A DNA stretch of 64,000 bases. It comes from Rhodococcus sp. 14-1411-2a (GTDB lineage Bacteria > Actinomycetota > Actinomycetes > Mycobacteriales > Mycobacteriaceae). The translations under genes were made by a program, and so were the position numbers. The stretch spans positions 1 through 64,000 of the forward strand of contig NZ_NPGA01000005.1 in assembly GCF_002259485.1 (NCBI RefSeq). Direction: 5' to 3'. The notes below the pieces were generated by a model. That model had not been told where the DNA came from. It was given only the letters and a program-made list of their open reading frames with translations, and did no database searches. This document shows positions 58,202 to 64,000 of the stretch, piece by piece (positions within the stretch are counted from its first letter, which is position 1; every line of letters starts with the position of its first letter).

Positions 58202-58315
58202 TCAGTACACGCCGCACATGCCGTCGATGGATACTTCCTCGACCAACGACTCTTCGACCAGATCGGATTCGACGACTGCCGTATCGACTACAGCGTTCTC
58301 GTTGTTCTTCGACAT
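58202..58315 (-). CDS. mftA: Mycofactocin precursor peptide MftA
   Basis: A 37-residue ribosomally made precursor. The C-terminus IDGMCGVY is the invariant core; the final Val-Tyr becomes mycofactocin. The acidic leader (VVESDLVEESLVEEVS) is what MftB recognises. The ATG at 58315 follows a near-ideal CAGGAGGT site by 6 bases, fitting the need for much precursor. A little longer than the roughly 30-residue mycobacterial MftA. Confidence 0.97.
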   Translation of the reverse strand: MSKNNENAVVDTAVVESDLVEESLVEEVSIDGMCGVY

Positions 58316-58352
58316 CGGAAACCTCCTGAGGTTGTTCGGACCACAATCGGAG

Positions 58353-58381
58353 TCGACAGTGGCTTGGGTCACCAACATAAT
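58353..58381 (+). promoter_or_regulatory. mftR promoter: TCGACA, 17 bp, CATAAT
   Basis: The -35 hexamer TCGACA (58353-58358) and -10 hexamer CATAAT (58376-58381) each differ from the housekeeping consensus at one position and have the ideal 17-bp spacing. They point toward mftR, whose ATG is 40 bp downstream, inside the 105-bp mftA-mftR divergent region. Confidence 0.6.
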
Positions 58382-58384
58382 GAC
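58368..58384. promoter_or_regulatory. Candidate MftR operator GTCA-N9-TGAC over the -10 element
   Basis: GTCA (58368-58371) and TGAC (58381-58384) flank the CATAAT element. Outward, CAGTG and CACTG are also inverted but not on the same centre. TetR-type MftR is known in mycobacteria to repress the mft operon and respond to acyl-CoA, and should bind this divergent region. The exact site is uncertain. Confidence 0.3.
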
Positions 58385-58420
58385 ACTGAGTGCAGAAAAC
58401 CAGAGAATGGAAAGAAGAAA

Positions 58421-59074
58421 ATGGTCAGGAGCGCAAAACCGTCCAGTCAGCCAGGTAGGCGCCCGTCCACAACGCGAGGCGAACTGAGCGATCTCGGAAT
58501 CGAACTGTTCGCCGCCAAGGGATTCGAGGAGACCAGCGTCGACGACATAGCCGATGCTGCGGGCATCGCGAGGCGCACGTTCTTTCGCTACTTCCCGTCC
58601 AAGAACGCAGTTCCCTGGGGCGATTTCGACGCTCAACTCACGGCATTGAGGACGCATCTGAACGACCTGCCCGGCAGTGTCGGACTCGCGGACGGACTGC
58701 ACTCGGCCCTGTTGCAGTTCAACACATTTCCCGAGGAAGAAGCCGCCGTACACCGTCAGCGCATGGCACTGATCCTGGGAAATCCAGCACTGCAGAGCTA
58801 CTCGATGGTGATGTACGAGGGCTGGCGTCAGGTCATCGCCGAATACGTGGCAGCACGGACGAACTCCGACCCCGGCGACCATCTTCCGCGCACTGTCGGA
58901 TGGATGCTCTTGGGGGTGGCGATCTCGGCGTACGAGCATTGGCTGATCGACGAGAACAACAGCCTTCCCGAGCTTCTGACGGCAGGAGCGTCGGTTCTCT
59001 TCACCGGCGTCGGTCCACTCCGAGCGTCCAGCGGCACTGTCGAAAGCCGACTGGACGGAGAGCACATCGAGTGA
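58421..59074 (+). CDS. mftR: Mycofactocin system TetR-family regulator MftR
   Basis: A 217-residue repressor from ATG 58421, preceded by GGAAAGAAG; an upstream TTG would overlap the promoter. The TetR helix-turn-helix is clear: FAAKGFEETSVDDIADAAGIARRTFFRYFPSKNAVPWGDFD, followed by an all-helical ligand domain. Divergent from mftA with 105 bp between, the arrangement seen in mycobacteria. Confidence 0.95.
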   Translation: MVRSAKPSSQPGRRPSTTRGELSDLGIELFAAKGFEETSVDDIADAAGIARRTFFRYFPSKNAVPWGDFDAQLTALRTHLNDLPGSVGLADGLHSALLQFNTFPEEEAAVHRQRMALILGNPALQSYSMVMYEGWRQVIAEYVAARTNSDPGDHLPRTVGWMLLGVAISAYEHWLIDENNSLPELLTAGASVLFTGVGPLRASSGTVESRLDGEHIE

Positions 59075-59159
59075 GCACTGGAAACCGAGCACTGCGCCGA
59101 CTCACACCGTCAGCTCGATGGAGTCAGCGACGAGATCCGCTCCGACACCACCTCGAGAT

Positions 59160-59906
59160 CTACATCTGCCACCGAACCGGACGGGAAATGATGGCCCGCA
59201 GGCGGCGGCGGTAGTACTTCGCCGATTCGCCGACGAACGCGCTCATCGTGGCCGCAGCAGCGTCGGGATCGCGCAAGCTCAGCGCGTCGAGAACGTCCTG
59301 CTGCATCTCGATAGCCGCAAGCCGCGTCGCGAGAGGATGCTCGTTCGGTTCGGCGTCACGTACCAACAACCAGAGAGTTTCCATCAGGATGTTCAGGACC
59401 GGATTTCCGGCCGCGTCGTACACCCCCCGCTGAAACTCTGCATTGTTCTCCTGGAAATTTCCGTAATCACCAGGGTCCTCACGCATTCGGTCGAGAGCAC
59501 TCTGCATGTGCTGTATCTGCTCGTCGCTCACATTCGTCGCGGCCTCGCGAGCGATGATGGGCTCGAGCATCAGACGGGCATCTATGACATCGCTGATGTT
59601 GGCCCCGTCCAACTGCAGGAACAGCTTCATGGTGTTGCCGAGCGATTCGAGCCTCGGTCGCTTGACCACAGGGCCGCCGCCGATCCCCGACTTGATGGTG
59701 ACCAGATCACGGCTTTCGAGCAACCGCAGCGCTTCACGGACCGTGGTCCGAGCAACACCGTGCTCGGCCATCATGTCTTTTTCCGTGGGCAACCGCTCCC
59801 CCTCCACGACGCCCCCGTCGAGGATCCGGTCCGCGATGATGTTGGCGATCCTCGCGGAGACCTTGGGCGACCGCACCCGCGGAGCGGTGCTCTCCTCAGC
59901 TGTCAT
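59160..59906 (-). CDS. FadR-type GntR transcriptional regulator (FCD domain)
   Basis: 248 residues. Winged helix at about 15-80: ARIANIIADRILDGGVVEGERLPTEKDMMAEHGVARTTVREALRLLESRDLV. The FCD domain follows, with the metal-binding-type DARLMLEPIIAREAA and NNAEFQRGVYDAAGNPVL segments. Divergent from the ligase/hydratase/dehydrogenase operon (117 bp between starts), which it probably represses until an acid or acyl-CoA binds. Confidence 0.9.
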   Translation of the reverse strand: MTAEESTAPRVRSPKVSARIANIIADRILDGGVVEGERLPTEKDMMAEHGVARTTVREALRLLESRDLVTIKSGIGGGPVVKRPRLESLGNTMKLFLQLDGANISDVIDARLMLEPIIAREAATNVSDEQIQHMQSALDRMREDPGDYGNFQENNAEFQRGVYDAAGNPVLNILMETLWLLVRDAEPNEHPLATRLAAIEMQQDVLDALSLRDPDAAAATMSAFVGESAKYYRRRLRAIISRPVRWQM

Positions 59907-59970
59907 GTCTATGACCTGACATCGTTGTTCTCGGTGTGATGCGGGCTAACTCTATACATAGTTTGATAGC
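59902..59970. promoter_or_regulatory. Dyad cluster in the divergent control region of the acyl-CoA operon
   Basis: GTCAT-GTCT-ATGAC (59902-59915) spans the start codon of the GntR gene; TGTCA-N11-TGACA overlaps it. Further right, the AT-rich CTATACATAG is nearly self-complementary, and an AGTTACT core (GT-N-AC type, about 59974) follows. Any of these could be the GntR site; I cannot choose between them. Confidence 0.3.
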
Positions 59971-60023
59971 TTAGTTACTGTAGTGATTGTCAGAAAACTG
60001 AGGGACTAGGGCAGGAGCCGACC

Positions 60024-61700
60024 ATGTTGCCGACTCGGCCGCCGGACATCGACCTCGCCCGGACGTATCGCGAACGCGGGCTGTGGAGAGATCTTCCGAT
60101 CGGGCATTACCTCTCGCGTGCCGCTCGCCTCTACCCCGACGCCACTGCAGTGGTGGACGGCGACCGGCGCGCGACATTCGCCGACATCGACCGTGACGCG
60201 ACTCGTCTGGCGGCTGCCTTGCACGCCAGAGGAATCACCTCCGACGATGTGATCGCATTCCAACTCCCCAACTGCACCGAGGCAATCGTCGTATTCCATG
60301 CCGCGATGAAGCTCGGAGCCATCGCCAATCCGATCGTGCCGATCTACCGGTTTCGTGAGCTGCGATTCATCTTCGGTCAGTCGCGGGCGCGGATCGCCTT
60401 CGTACCCGCGGAGTTGCACGGGGTCGACGTCACCGACATGTACAGCGATCTCTCCGCCGAACTACCGGACCTCGAATCGATTGTCACCGTTGGCGATTAC
60501 GTGGACGACCGACCTGGCACGAGGTGGACCGACCTGATCGGCGAGGTCACGGACTCGATGGTCGCCGACCTCGATGCTGCGACTTCTCCGTCGCCCGACG
60601 ACGTCTGCTTGTTGCTCTACACGTCGGGGACGACCGCAGACCCCAAAGGCGTACTGCACAGCCACAACACGCTGGTCTACGAAAACCTTTCGATGGCGCG
60701 GTGGTTCGGACTGAACGAAACCGACGTCGTCTTCAATCCGTCTCCGGTCACGCACATCACCGGAGTCAACTGCGCTCTGGTTCTCCCGTTCGTAGTGGGC
60801 GCAACCGTGGTGTTGCAGGCCGACTGGGATCCGGTGACGGCGTTGCAGCGAGTGATCGACGAACGGTGCAGCTTCATGATCTTCTCGACGCCGTTCCTTC
60901 GAGGCTTGCTCGATGCCGCCGAGGCGACCGACTCGTCGACCCCGTCGATCCGGTACATAGTCTGCGGTGGAGCCGACATCCCCGATGCTCTGACCGCGGC
61001 GGCCACCACCCGCCTCGGCACCGTCGTTCGGATGTACGGGGCCACCGAGGGGCCGTCGGTCACCACAGCGGACCGGTGGGACCCGCCTGCCCTGCGGATG
61101 AAATCCGACGGTCGCCCCATCGAGTCGACCGAGGTGATGGTGACCGATGCCGACGGTGGACTCGCGCAGACCGGCGATGTCGGCGAGATTCTATGGCGTG
61201 GACCGGACACCTTTCTCGGCTACCTCGATGCCTCTCTCAATACGGCGGCGTTCACCGAGGACGGATTTTTCCGTACCGGTGATCTCGGCCGCTTCGACGC
61301 CAACGGTGCCCTCCATGTGGTGGGGCGAATCAAGGACATCATCAACCGGTCGGGTGAAAAAGTCAGCGCCTACGACGTGGAGAACGAGCTCGGCGCACAC
61401 CCCGACGTGCTCGAGATTGCCGTGGTGGCAGGTCCCGATCCTGTGACGGGAGAACGTGGTTGCGCATTCGTCGTCACCCGCGAGCACCGAGACCTGAGTC
61501 TCAAGGAGGTGCGTGAGTTCCTCGTGCACCGCCGAATCGCCATGCAGAAAATTCCGGAAAGCCTGTTCATCGTAGATTCGCTGCCCAAGACGGCAAGCGG
61601 AAAAATTCAGAAGTTCGCGCTGCGCAACTGGACGCAGAACCGCGTCACGGTGCCGCCGCAGATGGCTGCGATGACCTTTGCCGCAGCACACGAAAGATAG
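60024..61700 (+). CDS. Acyl-CoA synthetase, AMP-forming (cyclohexanecarboxylate-CoA-ligase-like)
   Basis: A 558-residue ANL ligase. A3 LLYTSGTTADPKGVLHSHN, A5 MYGATEGPSVT, A7 FFRTGDLGRFDANG, A8 GRIKDIINRSGEKVSAYDVE and A10 LPKTASGKIQKFALR are complete. The N-terminus (ARTYRERGLWRDLPIGHYLSRAARLYPD) resembles the group often labelled cyclohexanecarboxylate-CoA or 2,3-dihydroxybenzoate-AMP-like ligases. AGGAG lies 7 bases before ATG 60024. First gene of an operon with crotonase and acyl-CoA dehydrogenases, so it activates the acid to be degraded; its identity is open. Confidence 0.88.
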   Translation: MLPTRPPDIDLARTYRERGLWRDLPIGHYLSRAARLYPDATAVVDGDRRATFADIDRDATRLAAALHARGITSDDVIAFQLPNCTEAIVVFHAAMKLGAIANPIVPIYRFRELRFIFGQSRARIAFVPAELHGVDVTDMYSDLSAELPDLESIVTVGDYVDDRPGTRWTDLIGEVTDSMVADLDAATSPSPDDVCLLLYTSGTTADPKGVLHSHNTLVYENLSMARWFGLNETDVVFNPSPVTHITGVNCALVLPFVVGATVVLQADWDPVTALQRVIDERCSFMIFSTPFLRGLLDAAEATDSSTPSIRYIVCGGADIPDALTAAATTRLGTVVRMYGATEGPSVTTADRWDPPALRMKSDGRPIESTEVMVTDADGGLAQTGDVGEILWRGPDTFLGYLDASLNTAAFTEDGFFRTGDLGRFDANGALHVVGRIKDIINRSGEKVSAYDVENELGAHPDVLEIAVVAGPDPVTGERGCAFVVTREHRDLSLKEVREFLVHRRIAMQKIPESLFIVDSLPKTASGKIQKFALRNWTQNRVTVPPQMAAMTFAAAHER

Positions 61701-61709
61701 GACATCCCA

Positions 61710-62492
61710 ATGCCTCTCCATCCTGATGGAATCGAACATCTCACGGTGACCGAGCCGGAACCCGGCATCGCAGTGGTCGAATTGGCCCGCGGCAAGGTCA
61801 ACGCCATCGACACGCAGATGTACGGGGAGATCGCTACGGTCTTCGAGGCACTGTCGGACAACCAGGATATTCGCGCTGTGGTGCTGACCGGTCGTGGCCG
61901 AATATTCTGCGCCGGAAACGATCTCGGAAGCTTTCGGGTCATGGATTCGATCGGCGGAGAGATCGAGATGCGGGAAGCGCGCCGAGCGATTTTCGGAGTG
62001 CTGGACTGCGCACTCCCGGTGATCGCGGCCGTCAACGGCCCCTGCCTCGGAAGCGGATTCGGATTGACCTCGGTCTGCGATCTGGTGGTCGCGTCGGAGC
62101 GAGCGACCTTCGGCCTGCCGGAAATGGGGGTCGGTGTGCTCGGCGGCGGCCGGTTCACGGCCCGAATGCTGCCGCAGCAAGCCATGCGGCGGATGTTCTT
62201 CACCGCCGAAGCTGTCGACGCCGAAACCCTGCGCAGGTGGGGCGCACCGATCGAGGTCGTCCCACATGACGACTGTCCGGCCACGGCCATGACACGTGCG
62301 CGATCCATTGCGTCGAAGAGCCGCTACGCACTCACCCTGGCGAAGAAGTCGCTCAACGGCTGCGAGGACCTCGATCTCAAGCGCGGATACGAGCTGGAAC
62401 AGACGTTCACACTGCGCCTGTCCGAACACCCGGACTCGAAGTCTGCAGTCGAGGCACGTATTGCCGAGATGGCAGGAGGCAAGAAGGCATGA
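61710..62492 (+). CDS. Enoyl-CoA hydratase/isomerase family protein
   Basis: A 260-residue crotonase. Oxyanion-hole segments are RGRIFCAGNDLGSF and VNGPCLGSGFGLTSVCDLVVASE; LPEMGVGVLGGGRFTARML contains the first catalytic-Glu position. The second Glu typical of hydratases is not obvious, so isomerase or hydrolase activity is possible. Starts 9 bp after the ligase; its stop overlaps the next start (ATGA). Confidence 0.9.
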   Translation: MPLHPDGIEHLTVTEPEPGIAVVELARGKVNAIDTQMYGEIATVFEALSDNQDIRAVVLTGRGRIFCAGNDLGSFRVMDSIGGEIEMREARRAIFGVLDCALPVIAAVNGPCLGSGFGLTSVCDLVVASERATFGLPEMGVGVLGGGRFTARMLPQQAMRRMFFTAEAVDAETLRRWGAPIEVVPHDDCPATAMTRARSIASKSRYALTLAKKSLNGCEDLDLKRGYELEQTFTLRLSEHPDSKSAVEARIAEMAGGKKA

Positions 62493-63703
62493 CGCCGGAT
62501 GATCGCGGTATCGACGTTCGGGCCTTCACCGAGAAGGCCGAGGCATGGCTCGAAGAAAACCTGGCGCGGCGAAGCAACGAATCGACCGATTCGAATTACG
62601 CCATCTTCCACGATCGCAGCCACGTCGAGGAGCAGCAGCTCATCGACGCAGCCAAACGCTGGCAGGGGGTGCGCGTCGACGCCGGCTTCGGAGCCATCAC
62701 GTGGGCTCCGGAATGGGGCGGTCCGGGGTTGACCGCAAGCCACGAGCGCGCATTCGTCGGGCTCGAGCGAGACTTCGCAGCGCCGGACCGGCACGAAAGC
62801 GTCCTTGTCACTGTCGAACTGGTGGCCCCGACAATTCATGCCCTGGGCACGGACGAGCAGAAGCAGCAGTTCGTCACGTCCTTTCTGCGGGCCGAACAAC
62901 TGTGTTGTCAGCTGTTCTCGGAGCCCGGAGCCGGTTCCGACCTCGCCGGATTGTCCACCAAGGCAACGAAAACCGAGGGTGGCTGGCGGGTGAACGGCCA
63001 GAAAGTGTGGAGCTCGGGAGCCCAGTTCTCGGAATGGGGTCTACTCATCGCCCGCACCGATACGACAGTCCCGAAACACCGCGGTATGACGGCATTCATG
63101 GTGCCGATGCACACCCCGGGTGTCGATATCAGGCCGATCCGCCAGATGTCCGGTGGCTCGACCTTCAACGAAGTGTTCTTCTCCGATGTCGAATTGCCGG
63201 ACTCGCTGCGCCTCGGAGCCGAGGGGGACGGCTGGACTGTCGCGCTCACGACGCTCGGCTTCGAGCGAAGTTCGAGCGCAGGAATTGTCAGCGCCGGGGG
63301 AAACAGTGCCGACTTGGTCCGGCTGGCAAAGACTTTGGGCATAACCGACGACCCACTGGTTCGCCAGCAGCTCGCCGACGCGGCGATCTACGAGCGAGCC
63401 GCGGCGTTGCTGGTAGCCCGGTACGCCGAGCGAGAGTTGGCCGGGGCGGTCCCGGGCGTGGAGGGTTCCATCGGCAAGCTGGTCTGGACTCAGAACCTCA
63501 AGCGAATCGGCGACGCCGCGGCGTCGTTCCTCGGGCCGAGCATCCTGGCCGACACCGGGGTGCCCGACACCTTCGCCTGGACCGAGCATCTTCTCGGCGC
63601 ACCCGGCTACCGAATTGCCGGGGGCTCGGACGAGATTCAGCGCAACATCATCGGCGAACGCGGACTCGGCTTGCCGCGTGAACCACGGGAAGGCCTCGTA
63701 TGA
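62489..63703 (+). CDS. Acyl-CoA dehydrogenase, large subunit type
   Basis: A 404-residue FAD enzyme of the acyl-CoA dehydrogenase fold. Motifs: LFSEPGAGSDLAGLSTKA, VNGQKVWSSGAQFSEWGLLIARTD, FNEVFFSDVELPDS, and the C-terminal GGSDEIQRNIIGERGLGLPRE. Steroid- and acid-degrading actinobacteria often use paired FadE genes forming alpha2beta2 enzymes; the next gene is a divergent homologue, so such a pair is likely here. Confidence 0.92.
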   Translation: MTPDDRGIDVRAFTEKAEAWLEENLARRSNESTDSNYAIFHDRSHVEEQQLIDAAKRWQGVRVDAGFGAITWAPEWGGPGLTASHERAFVGLERDFAAPDRHESVLVTVELVAPTIHALGTDEQKQQFVTSFLRAEQLCCQLFSEPGAGSDLAGLSTKATKTEGGWRVNGQKVWSSGAQFSEWGLLIARTDTTVPKHRGMTAFMVPMHTPGVDIRPIRQMSGGSTFNEVFFSDVELPDSLRLGAEGDGWTVALTTLGFERSSSAGIVSAGGNSADLVRLAKTLGITDDPLVRQQLADAAIYERAAALLVARYAERELAGAVPGVEGSIGKLVWTQNLKRIGDAAASFLGPSILADTGVPDTFAWTEHLLGAPGYRIAGGSDEIQRNIIGERGLGLPREPREGLV

Positions 63704-64000
63704 GACTCGAACTGTCGGAAGAACAGCAGGACCTGGGCAGTAGCCTGCGCGCGTCCTTGTCCAGAACTGCCGCAGGACGGGATGTATGGCCTGCGCTTCT
63801 GGAGATGGGCTTGACCGAGATTCCGTTCCCCGAACACGTCGGCGGTGCGGGCTTCACGCTGAAGGACACTGTTGTCGTGATGTCCGAACTCGGTCGATCT
63901 CTCGGAAGTGCTCCGTACTTCTCGTCGGTGATCTTGGCCGGGCTCACTCTGCTGCATGCCGGTTCCGATGCTGCCTGCGCGCAGTACCTCCCGCCGATCG
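63700..64000 (+). CDS. Acyl-CoA dehydrogenase, second gene (partial)
   Basis: Only the first 100 residues are in the window. RLELSEEQQDLGSSLRASLS, then a short helix and EMGLTEIPFPEHVGGAGFTLKDTVVVMSELGRSLGSAPYFSSVILAG match the N-terminal helical domain of FadE proteins, but the domain is shortened compared with the upstream gene, as in the minor subunit of heteromeric FadE pairs. The ATG overlaps the previous stop (ATGA). Confidence 0.85.
   Translation, partial: MRLELSEEQQDLGSSLRASLSRTAAGRDVWPALLEMGLTEIPFPEHVGGAGFTLKDTVVVMSELGRSLGSAPYFSSVILAGLTLLHAGSDAACAQYLPPI

Noticed and set aside
59075..59159. Terminator between convergent mftR and the FCD GntR gene
   Set aside because: The 85-bp gap shows no stem longer than four pairs that I could find.
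61191..62429. A 412-codon minus-strand open frame opposite the ligase and hydratase
   Set aside because: Antisense to two genes with complete motifs; no ribosome site or family resemblance.

Overview
This window is high-GC DNA from an actinobacterium of the Mycobacteriales, most likely a Rhodococcus or close relative. The call rests on a full mycofactocin gene set, FadD, acyl-CoA dehydrogenase and GntR genes of mycobacterial/rhodococcal type, abundant GTG starts and TGA stops, and many 4-bp ATGA/GTGA overlaps. I saw no rRNA, tRNA, CRISPR array, IS element or phage gene. No gene-free stretch exceeds about 220 bp.

Region 1 (1-22991, minus strand) holds two giant NRPS genes. NRPS1 (about 4,835 aa) reads C-A-T four times, then a lone C domain and a short tail. 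NRPS2 starts 170 bp downstream with an A domain and runs off the left edge. Together they make an assembly line of at least seven modules. Signature residues read by hand predict X-Thr-Thr-X-Ser-Ser-Ser. The split falls between C and A of module 5, and the tail of NRPS1 and head of NRPS2 are homologous fragments of about 95 residues that resemble the start of an A domain. This looks like an unusual inter-subunit interface. A perfect dyad lies upstream of NRPS1.

Region 2 (23260-30620) carries a PPOX-fold protein, a glycerate kinase with an SLC13-type permease (three tandem 11-bp repeats upstream), an orphan sensor kinase coupled to a small exported acidic protein, an amidohydrolase, and a divergent thioesterase.

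Region 3 (30596-42807) is a two-carbon and ketone-body block: acetoacetyl-CoA synthetase, a FadD ligase, an ethanolamine operon (permease, EutB, EutC) that would yield acetaldehyde, a CDF metal exporter, and an acetaldehyde dehydrogenase/DUF779 pair with a GAF-type regulator. A strong terminator and a 14-bp perfect palindrome mark the dehydrogenase unit.

Region 4 (42826-59074) is the mycofactocin locus, split in two. mftR, mftA, mftB, mftC and two tandem mftD copies lie on the right; mftE, mftF and mftG lie on the left. Between them sit about 7.6 kb of unrelated genes: a GntR regulator, an NCS1 permease, a hydantoin/allantoin-racemase-like enzyme, an nSTAND-WD40 protein and a small LuxR-type regulator. 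Mycofactocin serves as redox cofactor for alcohol oxidation in mycobacteria, so its place next to ethanolamine and acetaldehyde genes is metabolically sensible (inference).

Region 5 (59160-64000) is an FCD-type GntR regulator divergent from an acyl-CoA ligase, enoyl-CoA hydratase and two acyl-CoA dehydrogenases, the last cut by the right edge. It is a beta-oxidation-like operon for an unidentified carboxylic acid.
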